A stretch of DNA of 40,022 nt from contig PXQH01000026.1 of assembly GCA_003022125.1 (NCBI GenBank), forward strand, positions 1-40,022, written 5' to 3'. A program made the position numbers and the translations under genes. Of the stretch, positions 1 to 10,441 are shown one piece after another; position 1 is the stretch's first letter; the number at the start of each line of letters is the position of its first letter. Source of the DNA: Cyanobacteria bacterium QS_8_64_29 (GTDB taxonomy: Bacteria; Cyanobacteriota; Cyanobacteriia; Cyanobacteriales; Rubidibacteraceae). The notes under the pieces are model-generated. The model saw only the letters and a program-made list of their open reading frames with translations. It was not told the origin of the DNA and made no database searches.

Positions 1-110
1 TGGTTGGGCCCGATGGCGGGGGTCTGCCCGTGGCGCTCCAGCTCGGGATAGTCTTCTCGCCAGTACTGGATGCCTTGGCAGAATGCGGGCGTCTCGCTGG
101 TGACTGTCAT
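1..110 (-). CDS. 5' end of an unidentified protein gene (truncated by window edge)
   Basis: An ATG at 108-110 on the minus strand opens a frame that stays open for 36 codons to the left edge of the window. The encoded start reads MTVTSETPAFCQGIQYW and continues with an acidic, soluble-looking segment. No signal peptide or membrane segment is seen. It is divergent from the P450 array, with about 170 bases between the two start codons, so the promoters of both would lie there. I do not recognise the family from this fragment. A real gene is likely because the frame starts cleanly at the divergent boundary, but the fragment is short. Confidence 0.5.
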   Translation of the reverse strand, partial: MTVTSETPAFCQGIQYWREDYPELERHGQTPAIGPN

Positions 111-280
111 GGTGCTTGGGATGGGAGAGGCGGCTCGATGGCATCCAATCCTACCAATCTTGCAGTTTGGCAATGGGGGCACTGGCGGTAATTGCGGTTG
201 GTTACGCTAAAAGCAGCTCCACTCCAACCAAGTCAATTCCTGTTTCTGGTCCCGGTCGCAGCGTTGAAGGAGGTCCAATC

Positions 281-1654
281 GTGAGTTCCCTGCCGGATGG
301 CCCCAGACAGCCCTATTTCGTCCAGCTCGCGCGCTGGATTCTGACGCCCTACAGCTTTCTGGAGGACTGCGCCCGGCGCTATGGCGATCCCTTCACCATG
401 CGCTTAAAAAAGACGACGCCGTACGTCTTTTTTAGCCATCCGGAGGCCATCCAACAAATCTTTTCCGCCGATGCCGATCGCTTCGACGCCGGGCGAGCGA
501 ACGCCGTGCTTCGGCCGCTGGTGGGCGACAACTCGATCGCGCTGCTTGACGGCGAGCAGCACCAGCGCCAACGCCGGTTGCTCCTGCCGCCGTTTCACGG
601 CCAGCGCGTCAAGCAGTACGCCCGCATCATCCACAATGTCGCGCACGATGTAGCTCGGCAGTGGCAACCAGGTCAGCGCTTGGTCGCGCGATCGGTCATG
701 CAGGAGATTGCGCTGCGGGTCATTTTGCACGCCGCGTTCGGGCTGAGCGAGGGCGAGCGCTACAGCTCCATCAAGGCGGCGATCACGCAGATGCTAGCTA
801 TGACGGCATCGCCGCTGCACTCGAGCGCGCTGTTTTTTGGGTTTTTGCAGCAGGAACTTGGGGGGCTGAGCCCTTGGGGGCGCATGGTGCGCCAGCGGCA
901 GCGCATCCGCGAGCTGCTCCAGGCCGAGATTGAGGAGCGGCGCGCGCAGCCCCAGCGGCAGGGCAACGACATTTTGAGCCTGCTGCTCTCGGCCCAAGAC
1001 GAAGACGGCCGGCCCATGAGCGATCTCGAAATTCAGGACGAGATGCTGACCCTGCTGTTTGCCGGCCACGAAACCACCGCCAACTCGCTGGCTTGGGCGC
1101 TCTACTGGCCGCACTGGCAGCCGGCCGTCCTCGAGCGGCTGCGCGCGGAGCTCGATGCCCTCGGGCCCGAGCCCGATTTAATGGAGGTCGCCCAGCTGCC
1201 CTATCTGAGCGCTGTCTGCAATGAGGCGCTGCGCCTGTATCCGGCGGCTCCCATGGCCTTCGGGCGCTATCTCAACGCCCCCATGGAGATTATGGGCCGC
1301 CGCTACGAGGCCGACACCCTCATCGGTGCCAGCATCTATCTGACCCATCGGCGCGCGGATCTCTACCCGCAACCCGAGCAGTTCCGGCCCGAGCGTTTTC
1401 TCGAGCGCGAGTACTCGTCCTACGAGTTCATTCCCTTTGGCGGCGGCAACCGACGCTGCGTGGGAGCAGCTTTGGCTTCACTGGAGATGAAGCTCGTGCT
1501 GGCTGCGCTGGTGCAACATTACGAGTTCGAGCTGGCCGAGCAGCGCCCGGTTCAGCCGCAGCGGCGCGGCATTACGGTTGCCCCGGCCGGCGGCATCAAA
1601 ATGACCGTGCGCGGGCGCCGGAAGCAGCCAGCCCCCCAGGCAGTCAACGCGTAA
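281..1654 (+). CDS. Cytochrome P450, CYP110-like (first of tandem array)
   Basis: A 457-residue haem-thiolate monooxygenase. It has the I-helix oxygen-binding motif AGHETT (about residues 261-266), the K-helix ExxR as EALR (315-318) and the haem loop FGGGNRRCVG with Cys393 as the iron ligand. The frame is open further upstream from a TTG at 116, but the GTG at 281 is preferred. It lies 7 bases after a strong AAGGAGG (267-273) and gives the normal soluble start of cyanobacterial CYP110 proteins, without a membrane anchor. CYP110 enzymes are known to oxidise fatty acids and terpenoid or steroid-like substrates, and the substrate here cannot be told. The gene is followed 22 bases later by a paralogue. 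No dedicated ferredoxin or reductase gene is nearby, so electrons presumably come from photosynthetic ferredoxin (inference). Confidence 0.93.
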   Translation: MSSLPDGPRQPYFVQLARWILTPYSFLEDCARRYGDPFTMRLKKTTPYVFFSHPEAIQQIFSADADRFDAGRANAVLRPLVGDNSIALLDGEQHQRQRRLLLPPFHGQRVKQYARIIHNVAHDVARQWQPGQRLVARSVMQEIALRVILHAAFGLSEGERYSSIKAAITQMLAMTASPLHSSALFFGFLQQELGGLSPWGRMVRQRQRIRELLQAEIEERRAQPQRQGNDILSLLLSAQDEDGRPMSDLEIQDEMLTLLFAGHETTANSLAWALYWPHWQPAVLERLRAELDALGPEPDLMEVAQLPYLSAVCNEALRLYPAAPMAFGRYLNAPMEIMGRRYEADTLIGASIYLTHRRADLYPQPEQFRPERFLEREYSSYEFIPFGGGNRRCVGAALASLEMKLVLAALVQHYEFELAEQRPVQPQRRGITVAPAGGIKMTVRGRRKQPAPQAVNA

Positions 1655-1676
1655 TGCTCTCCGGAGGGCGAGCGCC

Positions 1677-3054
<1,378 letters not shown>

Positions 3055-3072
3055 CAACCGCACCGAAGGCCT

Positions 3073-4413
3073 GTGACGCGAGCGAGCGGACCGCGCGGGC
3101 CTGCCCTGTGGCAGACCCTGCGCGCGATCACCCACCCCATCCGATTTTTGGAGGCAAGCGCCGCGCGCTATGGCGATCCGTTCGTGGCGCGCGTGCTGGG
3201 ACACAACTCGCCGCCAGTGGTGTTTGCTGGCACCCCCGATGCCATCCGCGCCATCTTTGAGGCCCCGGCCGATTGCTTTGAGCTCGGCCGCCTGACACAC
3301 GTCTTTACCCCGCTGACCGGCGATCACTCGCTGGTGCGGCTCGATGGCGAGCGCCACCGGCAGCGGCGGCAACTGCTCGCACCGCCATTGCACGGCGAGC
3401 GCCTGTACCGCCACGGTCCCTTTATTTGCCAAACTACCCAAGCCATTGCCGCACGGCTGCCGCGCCAGGGGGACTGGCGGCTGCGCCCCTGGATGGCGGC
3501 CATTACTCTGCCGGTCATCCTGCGCGTCGCGCTCGGCCGCACCCAGGGGGCGCGCTGCGAGCGCATGCAGTCGCTGCTAGAGCGCGTGCTGGCGGTGACC
3601 GCGCACCCGCTCTACTCCACGCTATTTTTCTTTCCACCGCTGCAGCGGGACTGGGGCCGCTGGAGTCCGTGGGGGCATTTTGTGCGCCTGCGGCAGCAGC
3701 TCGACGCGTTGCTCTACGCCGAAATTGCCGAGCGCCGCGCTAGCGGCGGCGATGGTGGCGACGATGCCCTCAGCATGCTGCTGGCTGCCCAGGACACCAA
3801 TGGCAACCCCCTCACCGACACCGAGCTGCGCGACCAGCTCATGACGCTGTTGTTGCTGGGTCATGAGACGACTGCCTCCTCGCTCGCTTGGGCCCTGCGC
3901 TGGATCCACGCGCTGCCGGCCATCGAGCGCTGCCTGCGCCAGGAACTGGCCCAGCTGGGCCCCCAGCCCGATCCCAGCGCGATCGCGGCCCTGCCGTACC
4001 TGGATGCCGTCTGCCGCGAGACCTTACGCATCCATCCGGTTGCCCTAATCGCGCAGCCGCGGGTCCTGGCGCAGCCATTTCCGCTGCAAGGCGTTACCTA
4101 TCCGCCCGGCGCCGTCCTGGTGCCCTGCATCCAGTTAGCGCACCGCCGGGCGGCGGCGTTCCCCCAGCCCGAGCGCTTTAGGCCCGAGCGATTCTGGGGC
4201 GAAGGACCTGCCCCCTACACCTACTTGCCCTTTGGGGGCGGCGCGCGCGCCTGCCTGGGCGCCGCCCTGTCTTTGTATGAAATGAAGCTGGCGATCACGA
4301 CGCTGCTGTCGCACGTGCAGCTCGAGCTGCGCGAGCCTGCTGCGGCACATCCCGTGCGGCGCGGCATCACCATGGTGCCGGCGGGTAGCGTGCGGATGGC
4401 CGTTCGGGCCTGA
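3073..4413 (+). CDS. Cytochrome P450, CYP110-like (third of tandem array)
   Basis: A 446-residue P450 with GHETT in the I helix (residues 263-267), ETLR in the K helix and the haem loop FGGGARACLG with Cys394 as ligand. The GTG at 3073 is chosen because it gives a start aligned with the other copies; a GAAGG lies about 5 bases upstream. It is 18 bases after the decayed copy, so the three genes were probably one transcript. The I helix has Leu-Gly-His-Glu where the first copy has Ala-Gly-His-Glu, and the haem loop lacks the Arg-Arg pair, so substrate range may differ. Reaction: ferredoxin-driven hydroxylation of a lipid-like substrate is the family expectation; the actual substrate is unknown. 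Confidence 0.92.
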   Translation: MTRASGPRGPALWQTLRAITHPIRFLEASAARYGDPFVARVLGHNSPPVVFAGTPDAIRAIFEAPADCFELGRLTHVFTPLTGDHSLVRLDGERHRQRRQLLAPPLHGERLYRHGPFICQTTQAIAARLPRQGDWRLRPWMAAITLPVILRVALGRTQGARCERMQSLLERVLAVTAHPLYSTLFFFPPLQRDWGRWSPWGHFVRLRQQLDALLYAEIAERRASGGDGGDDALSMLLAAQDTNGNPLTDTELRDQLMTLLLLGHETTASSLAWALRWIHALPAIERCLRQELAQLGPQPDPSAIAALPYLDAVCRETLRIHPVALIAQPRVLAQPFPLQGVTYPPGAVLVPCIQLAHRRAAAFPQPERFRPERFWGEGPAPYTYLPFGGGARACLGAALSLYEMKLAITTLLSHVQLELREPAAAHPVRRGITMVPAGSVRMAVRA

Positions 4414-4501
4414 AGGGCATTCGCCGGTGGGTTGACGGGGCGGCCGAGGGCCGGAAACGATGGCAACCAAGGCCAGTTTGCGATTCGAGGAGGGACCTGG
4501 C

Positions 4502-5101
4502 ATGAGCGGCAAGCAAATCCTGATGCTGGTGGGCGACTACGTCGAAGACTACGAAGTCATGGTGCCCTTCCAGGCGCTGCAGATGGTGGGGCACAGCGTC
4601 CATGCTGTCTGCCCGGACAAGCAGGCCGGCGACAGCGTGCGCACCGCCGTCCACGATTTTGAAGGCGATCAAACCTACAGCGAGAAGCCCGGTCACAACT
4701 TTGCCCTCAACGCCAGTTTTGAGGCCGTCAACGCCTCCGATTACGACGCGCTGGTGGTCCCGGGCGGGCGTGCCCCCGAGTACCTGCGGCTCAACTCGCG
4801 CGTCCTGGAAATCGTTCAGCACTTCGCGCAGCAAAACAAGCCCATTGCAACGCTCTGCCACGGCCTGCAGGTTCTGGCGGCAGCCGGCGCCCTGGAGGGC
4901 AAAACCTGCACCGCTTACCCAGCCTGCGGCCCGGAAGTCAAAGCGGCAGGCGGCCACTACGCCGACAAGCCAGTGGATGAAGCCGTGGTTGACGGCAACC
5001 TGGTGACGGCACCCGCCTGGCCCGGCCACCCCAATTGGCTGGCCGAGTTCCTGCAGCTGCTGGGAACCCGCATCGAGCAGCAGGCCAAGGTTGCTGCCTA
5101 G
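4502..5101 (+). CDS. DJ-1/PfpI family protein
   Basis: A 199-residue single-domain protein of the DJ-1/ThiJ/PfpI class I glutamine-amidotransferase-like fold. The nucleophile elbow is ATLCHG, with the predicted catalytic Cys at residue 119 followed by His, and an acidic residue is available in the N-terminal GDYVEDYE segment. Family members act as intracellular proteases, glyoxalase III/deglycases or chaperones; which applies here cannot be told. The ATG at 4502 is preferred over an in-frame ATG at 4460 because AGGAGGGA (4487-4494) sits 7 bases before it and the shorter start matches the usual N-terminus. It follows the P450 array by 88 bases on the same strand and converges on the ClC gene. 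Confidence 0.9.
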   Translation: MSGKQILMLVGDYVEDYEVMVPFQALQMVGHSVHAVCPDKQAGDSVRTAVHDFEGDQTYSEKPGHNFALNASFEAVNASDYDALVVPGGRAPEYLRLNSRVLEIVQHFAQQNKPIATLCHGLQVLAAAGALEGKTCTAYPACGPEVKAAGGHYADKPVDEAVVDGNLVTAPAWPGHPNWLAEFLQLLGTRIEQQAKVAA

Positions 5102-5169
5102 TACTACAGTCGCGGATCGGGAGCCAGCCATCCACCTTGGCTATGCACGACTGCTGGAGTTGAAGCATC

Positions 5170-7764
5170 TCAATGTGCCAGCAGATGCAACATCGCTACT
5201 ACAACCGTGCTGTCAGCGGTGGCAGGGGGCAGGCGGGGCAAGCCCTGCCGGCGCTCCGCCCAGCTCAAACCAAATACCACAACATCCCAATGCCGCGTTT
5301 GCAGCCAGCGCGCTGCAGCTTCACCCAGTGATCGCGCCCGGATAGCAGTCGTATGGGGTGGCACCGGCAAGCGCGGGCGAATGGCAGCAACGGCGCGCTC
5401 GAAGCGCTCGCGCGAGGCATTGCCGCCCTGGGGCGAGCGTACCTGACAGACCTGCAGGTGCTCGGGCGGACGCCATGCCGCCAGCGCTGGGAGCCTCTCT
5501 AGGGCGGCCCATCCAGCCACCTGCCCTGGCACCAGCACCAATTCACGCCTTGCGCGGGCGGTCTCCCCGTGGGCGGGCTTGATGGCAACGACCTCACAGC
5601 GCACCTGCCGGATTGCAGCTTGCGGAATGCTGCCAGCGATCGGCGGCGCTTGCTGGCCCCGCCAGCCCAAGACCAGGCCCTTGACCTCAGGATCGGCCAG
5701 CGCTTCCAGAATGGCTGGGACTACGCGGTAGGCAATCCGCACCTGCGCGTGCGCGGCGACGCCCGCTTGCCATGCCTCGTGCGCGGCCTGGCGCAGCAAC
5801 TGGCGGCTTTGTGGCAAGCGGGGGCAGCTTTGCTGCAACTGCCGGTAGGGCGGCACGGTGACCGCGTGCAGGCAATCCAGATCGGCAGCGCTGTCTTGGG
5901 CCAACGTCGCGGCGGCGCTAACCAGAGGCGCCAGGGTCGTCGCATCGGCCACTGGCAGCAGTAGGCTGCGGCGGTGGTGGCTGGGCGCGCGCGTGCGATA
6001 AATGCAATACGACTGCGCTGCCGGGAACGGTGGGTAGCTCTCTTGGCCCCTCAGGCGCCGGGCTTCGGCGCGGATGACATCGGCGCGTCCGATGGTCCCG
6101 ACAAAGCGGCGATCTCGCACGACCGGCAGCAGCGGTAGCGCATAGCGATCCATTAGGTAGATGGCATCGTTGAGCGGCGTATCCGGCGCTGCTGCAACCG
6201 GCCGGTGGGACAAGACATCCCGCAACTGCCGCTGCTGCGCCTCCGGGCCCAACCGCGCCGCATCGGTTGGGGTCAGGGTTGCCAGCAGGTTGCCGTCCCA
6301 TACCACCGGCAGCGCTGGCTCGGGCGCTTGGGCCAAGACCTCGCGGGCGCGCTCGAGGGTAAGGTCTCCCGATAGGGTCAGTCCGTTGGGGCGAACTAGG
6401 CTCGCGATGCGAACGGCGGCGCGCGGGTCGCGATCGCCGCTCATTTCATCATCGAGCTGGATGCCGTTGGCCGCTAGCAAGTGCTGGTAGAGCGAGCCGC
6501 GGAACAGGCGCTCGGCCACGGTGTAGGCCACCACCGAGCCCACCATCAGCGGCAGTACCAGATCGAAATCCGAGGTAATCTCAAACACGATGATGATGGC
6601 GGTAGCGGGCACGCGCACCACGGCGGTAAAAAACGCCCCCATGCCCACCAGCGCGTAGGTGTGGGCGGCCCCCACATCCAGCAGTGCGACTTGGGCCGAG
6701 CCCACCAGGTAGCCCAGCACGGACCCCAAGACCAGAGCGGGGGTAAACAAGCCCCCTGGGGCCCCTGAACCGTAGGCTAAAAGCGTCAGCAAAAACTGCG
6801 CCGCAAAGGCCAGCGCCGTGGTTGCCAGGCCCGCTTCGCCCACTACCCAGAACGCATCCAGCCCAGCGTTGAAGCGAAAAAAGGTGGGCAAAAACGCCGC
6901 GATTGCGCCCGAGATGGCACCCGCCAAGGCCGTGCGCGCGGGTAACGGCAGCCCCGAGTTGCGGTTGAAGCGCAAGCCCCACAGGATGCCGCGGTTGAAC
7001 GCGCCGCCCAGCAGGCCGGCCAGCCCGCCCAACAGCAGATAGAACGGGAGCTCGGCGGCACTCAGACTGGCCGCGCTCTCTGGGGCCGCCAGCTCGACGG
7101 GGAAGCTCGGGCCCACTCCGCCCAGCAGCTGCGCCACGAATGCGCCCGTAAATGAGGCCAAAATGGCAATCTCAAGCGTGAAGCGCGAGACATCGCGCAT
7201 CAGCTCCTCAATGGCAAAGACAATGCCCGCAATGGGGGTGTTAAAGCCAGCCGCAATGCCCGAGGCCGCCCCAGCCGCCACAATCTGGCGGCGGTGCTCG
7301 GGGGGCGTTTGCCCCCAATCGGCCAGCTGGGCGGCCAGGGCAGCGCCAATGTGCACAGTGGGCCCGCGCCGCCCCAGCGTCAGCCCGCCCCCCAGGGTGG
7401 CGATCGTGCCCAGCATTTTGACCAAAGCCACCCGCAACGAGAGCGGGATCGCGTAGTGCGCCAGGACCGCTTTGACCTGCGGGATGCCGCCGCCGCCGGC
7501 TGCCGGCGAGAGCCAGCGGATGCAGGTCCCGGCCAGTCCGCCCAACACCAAGCCCGCCAGCGGCAGCGCGATCGCCTCGCCCCAACGCTCGGCAAGTTGC
7601 AGGCGAACCCCGCCAATCCAATCGATGCCCTGCTTGAGCGCCAAGGCGGCAAACGCCGAGACGGCGCCGATGGCGCAGGCTTTGAGCAGGGTCCAGTACT
7701 CGGCGTCCGAGCGCAGGCCCCGAAGCGCTTGCAACCAGCGGTGAAGCGGCGTGCGAGCGGCCAT
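5170..7764 (-). CDS. ClC-type chloride channel/transporter with CBS and UspA domains
   Basis: About 864 residues. The N-terminal half is a ClC membrane domain with many hydrophobic helices and the anion-selectivity loops GGGIPQV, GRRGPTV and GGLFTPA. A CBS pair follows (roughly 450-570), then two universal-stress-protein-like domains to the C-terminus. ClC proteins move Cl- across the membrane as channels or H+/Cl- exchangers; CBS and Usp domains usually bind nucleotides and regulate. At the gating-glutamate position of the GREGP loop this protein has Arg133, which argues against standard proton-coupled exchange. The frame extends to a TTG at 7818, but the ATG at 7764 gives a conventional start. 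It converges with the DJ-1 gene 68 bases away. Confidence 0.93.
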   Translation of the reverse strand: MAARTPLHRWLQALRGLRSDAEYWTLLKACAIGAVSAFAALALKQGIDWIGGVRLQLAERWGEAIALPLAGLVLGGLAGTCIRWLSPAAGGGGIPQVKAVLAHYAIPLSLRVALVKMLGTIATLGGGLTLGRRGPTVHIGAALAAQLADWGQTPPEHRRQIVAAGAASGIAAGFNTPIAGIVFAIEELMRDVSRFTLEIAILASFTGAFVAQLLGGVGPSFPVELAAPESAASLSAAELPFYLLLGGLAGLLGGAFNRGILWGLRFNRNSGLPLPARTALAGAISGAIAAFLPTFFRFNAGLDAFWVVGEAGLATTALAFAAQFLLTLLAYGSGAPGGLFTPALVLGSVLGYLVGSAQVALLDVGAAHTYALVGMGAFFTAVVRVPATAIIIVFEITSDFDLVLPLMVGSVVAYTVAERLFRGSLYQHLLAANGIQLDDEMSGDRDPRAAVRIASLVRPNGLTLSGDLTLERAREVLAQAPEPALPVVWDGNLLATLTPTDAARLGPEAQQRQLRDVLSHRPVAAAPDTPLNDAIYLMDRYALPLLPVVRDRRFVGTIGRADVIRAEARRLRGQESYPPFPAAQSYCIYRTRAPSHHRRSLLLPVADATTLAPLVSAAATLAQDSAADLDCLHAVTVPPYRQLQQSCPRLPQSRQLLRQAAHEAWQAGVAAHAQVRIAYRVVPAILEALADPEVKGLVLGWRGQQAPPIAGSIPQAAIRQVRCEVVAIKPAHGETARARRELVLVPGQVAGWAALERLPALAAWRPPEHLQVCQVRSPQGGNASRERFERAVAAIRPRLPVPPHTTAIRARSLGEAAARWLQTRHWDVVVFGLSWAERRQGLPRLPPATADSTVVVAMLHLLAH

Positions 7765-7868
7765 GCCCAAAGCGCCCTTTCTGTGCCCCAATCGCGCCTG
7801 GCCAGCGCAACAGCCCAATTTTAGGTTGTTAGGGGGCCTACCTCAGCCGGGCCGACGGCCAGCTAGCA

Positions 7869-8738
7869 CTACGCTTGCAGCAACCAAAAACCGGCGAAGG
7901 ACTCGGATTCGGGCGATTGCTGGATGGCGAAAAAGTGAACCCGCTGCGCGCGCTTCTTGGCCTGCTCGAAGCCCTCAGCTTCGGCCCGCGTCGTTTCGTC
8001 TTTAATATCGGCCAGGATCCAGTTGTCGCCAAAGCCGGTCTGCAGCACCAGCCGCGGTAGCGATCCGCCCAAAAACTGCAGCGCCGCAATTTCTAGCCCC
8101 GACATCCAGCCTGCCAGCGGCATGGCACGCGGCGAGAAGATCAGCACCCCCGGGACGCGCGCCTGGTCCGAGAGGCCCACCATGGCCGGCGAAAACCCTT
8201 CCCCAAAGGCAATGTCCCAGTCGTTCATTTGGTGGAGCTGGGCAACCTCGAGGGTGACGAACGCCCACTTGTCGTCTTTGTCGCCGCGGACGGCATCCGG
8301 CAGCGGCGCCGGGTCCTGGACCGGATACTGCACGGCCGGCGACTGCGCGGCCTTGGGGTCGTAGCCTTCCTGCTGCGGGTACACCGTTGCCTGGCGCTGC
8401 TGCAGCCACTGCTGCAGCGCGTAGGTGCGCAAGCTGGGCGTGGCCTTGATGCCCAGATCGGTACAGGCTTTTTCGATCATGTTGTTCATCTGGCGCCGAA
8501 AGAAGCGGATCTGCTTGGGGGACTCGGGCGCCTGGGCGATCGCGGCCTGGATGGCCTCTTGCAAAAACAGCGAGTTGACCTGGGTGTTTTGGCAAAACTG
8601 GGTGTATTTGAACAGCGAGTCAAACGAACGCTGCACGTCCTGGGGGCTCTCGCAGATCAGCACCTCCCAGAGCTTTTTTTGGTTCTCATCGAGAACGGGG
8701 CGCGAGTAAAAATCGAGTTCCCAGATTGGGCCTGCCAT
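7869..8738 (-). CDS. Tab2/Atab2-family RNA-binding protein (DUF1092)
   Basis: A 289-residue protein that begins MAGPIWELDFYSRP and ends in FAGFWLLQA, both hallmarks of the Tab2/Atab2 (DUF1092) family. In Chlamydomonas and Arabidopsis these proteins bind A/U-rich 5' leaders and are needed for translation of photosystem reaction-centre mRNAs such as psaB. The cyanobacterial homologues are less well studied, and a role in photosystem synthesis is inferred. The frame is open upstream to 8909, but that extension is low-complexity and crosses the divergent promoter region, so the ATG at 8738 is used. It lies about 100 bases upstream of the ClC gene on the same strand. Confidence 0.9.
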   Translation of the reverse strand: MAGPIWELDFYSRPVLDENQKKLWEVLICESPQDVQRSFDSLFKYTQFCQNTQVNSLFLQEAIQAAIAQAPESPKQIRFFRRQMNNMIEKACTDLGIKATPSLRTYALQQWLQQRQATVYPQQEGYDPKAAQSPAVQYPVQDPAPLPDAVRGDKDDKWAFVTLEVAQLHQMNDWDIAFGEGFSPAMVGLSDQARVPGVLIFSPRAMPLAGWMSGLEIAALQFLGGSLPRLVLQTGFGDNWILADIKDETTRAEAEGFEQAKKRAQRVHFFAIQQSPESESFAGFWLLQA

Positions 8739-8832
8739 TCGGTGCCTTGGGCGGCAGCGCGCCTGTTGGGGTGGCGGTTGGCAACCACTGATAGTAACGT
8801 GAAGCCATCGCGCGTGCAGAATCAGGAGGGAC

Positions 8833-9680
8833 ATGCCAGCAATGGGGTGGCTGCGGTACGCCCTGTTGGGCCTGGCCGGCGTGGCGCTAGCCGCAAGCTG
8901 CAACACCACGATTCCTGAAGGGCCGCCCGCCGCGAACGCGCCTGCCGATCACGGCGAGTGCATGCTCGTTGAGTCAGGCTTTGGCTCCCCTGGCGAGGTT
9001 GCCGTGGCGGCCGAGACCGTGGTGTCAGGGCTGGAGGTGCCCTGGGGGATGCCCGCAATTCCGATGCAACGCAAGATCCCGACAGCCTAGCTGGCAAGCT
9101 GCTGCGCGTGACGCCGGCTGGCGAGATCCCGGCTGCGGATCCGCTCCCCGAGACGCCCGCGTTTCTGACCGGCATTCGCAACACCCAGGGCTTTGACTGG
9201 CCCGATAGCGACACGCTTTGGCTGACTGATCGCGGGCCCAGCGGCGAGTTGGGGCGGACGGGTCACGATGAAATTAATGTCGCCCAGGGAGGCGACAACT
9301 TGGGTTGGCCCGAGATTTACGGTTGCCGCTCGCAGGCTGGCCTAGTGGCCCCAGTACTGAGCTGGCAGCAAGCCGTTCCCCCCGGCGGCGCCGCCGTTTA
9401 TACTGGCGATGCCATCCCGGCCTGGCAGGGGGATTTGCTAGTAGGCACGCTGGGCTCCAAGCACCTGCACCGCGTGAGCTTCGATGCCGACGGCAACCTA
9501 GCCGCCCACGAGCGCTACTTTAGCGGCGATCCGCCCCAGGGCTTGGGCCGCCTGCGCGATGTGGCCATGGGCCCCGATGGGCAGCTCTACGTCACCACCA
9601 GCAACTGCGACGGCCGCGGCCGCTGCCCGCCAAGCGGCAATCGCATCTTGCGCATCGTCCCGGCCGGGGACCAATCCTAA
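8833..9680 (+). pseudogene. PQQ-dependent sugar dehydrogenase, internally deleted and frameshifted
   Basis: The 5' part (8833-9090) encodes a lipoprotein signal with lipobox LAASC, then a segment ending EVPWGM, the usual start of the aldose sugar dehydrogenase (YliI/GDH-B) beta-propeller. From about 9045 a different frame carries GDARNSDATQDPDSLAGK, which normally lies about 110-130 residues later, and runs to the usual C-terminus at 9680. The part that should lie between, including catalytic residues, is missing. At the join, GGGGATG (9044-9050) could belong to either side (WGM or GDA), consistent with deletion at a short direct repeat. The deletion also shifts the frame, so no full enzyme can be made. 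AGGAGGG at 8824-8830 precedes the start. It converges on pyrF, overlapping by 4 bases. Confidence 0.85.
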
Positions 9681-10441
9681 TGCCCGAACAGCCGCTGGAT
9701 GCGCTGCTGGATGGCCTGGGCCTTTTGCCGGGGATCGGGGGCTTGGCGAATGGGCCTGCCGACGACGATGTAGTCGGCGCCTCGCCAAAAGGCCGCCTCA
9801 ACATCGACCGTGCGCTTTTGATCGTTGGCCGCATCCTCAATGGGGCGAATGCCAGGGACCACAACCGTTAGGCCTTGCCCGAGCTCCGCCCGCAAGCGCG
9901 GCACCTCCCAGCCCGAGGAGATAACGCCATCGCAGCCCAGCTGCAGCGCGCGCCGGGCGCGCGAGCAGACCAGATCCGCGAGCGACACGTTGGGCAGGCC
10001 CAAATCGGCAATATCGGCGCGATCGAAGCTGGTGAGGGCGGTCACGGCCAGGATGCCGGTCTCGCCTTTTTGCTCGCAGGCCGCGCGCAGGATGGCGTCG
10101 TTGCCGTGAACGGTGACAAACGCGATGCCGCGCCCGCGCAAGTTCCGCACGGCAGCGCCCACCGTTTGCGGCACGTCAAACAACTTCAGGTCGAGGAAAG
10201 TTTGTTTGCCGCGCGCGTGCAGCCGCTCGATGAGCTCAAAGCAGCCGCCGCTGGCCAGCAACTCCAGGCCCAGCTTGTAAAAGCCGACGGCATTGCCTAG
10301 CGTCTCAACGAGCCGCTCGGCTTCCGCTGGGCTCGGGGTGTCTAGGGCAACGATGAGCCGCTGTTGCGGATCGATGCGTTTCTCGGAGAGCCAGCGCCGG
10401 TCCTCGCTGCCGGCAGCACCTGAGTTGCCCCCATTCGGCAT
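9677..10441 (-). CDS. pyrF: Orotidine-5'-phosphate decarboxylase
   Basis: A 254-residue TIM-barrel enzyme converting OMP to UMP, the last step of de novo pyrimidine synthesis in the cytoplasm. The catalytic DxKxxD motif is seen in FLDLKLFDVPQTV, and the phosphate-binding end GADYIVVGRPI is intact. The ATG at 10441 shares one base with the TAA of the upstream tautomerase gene (TAATG), showing translational coupling; a longer frame (to 10471) exists but would run back into that gene. It is the last gene of a three-gene minus-strand group with a flavin reductase and a tautomerase. Confidence 0.96.
   Translation of the reverse strand: MPNGGNSGAAGSEDRRWLSEKRIDPQQRLIVALDTPSPAEAERLVETLGNAVGFYKLGLELLASGGCFELIERLHARGKQTFLDLKLFDVPQTVGAAVRNLRGRGIAFVTVHGNDAILRAACEQKGETGILAVTALTSFDRADIADLGLPNVSLADLVCSRARRALQLGCDGVISSGWEVPRLRAELGQGLTVVVPGIRPIEDAANDQKRTVDVEAAFWRGADYIVVGRPIRQAPDPRQKAQAIQQRIQRLFGH

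Noticed and set aside
116-280. Open upstream extension of the first P450 (from a TTG) with a hydrophobic stretch that could be a membrane anchor
   Set aside because: The strong AAGGAGG and GTG at 281 give the normal CYP110 start; the extension has no ribosome site and would fill the divergent promoter region.
5102-5169. Possible bidirectional terminator between the DJ-1 and ClC genes
   Set aside because: Only AGCCA/TGGCT (5 bp) was found, without a T-run on either strand.
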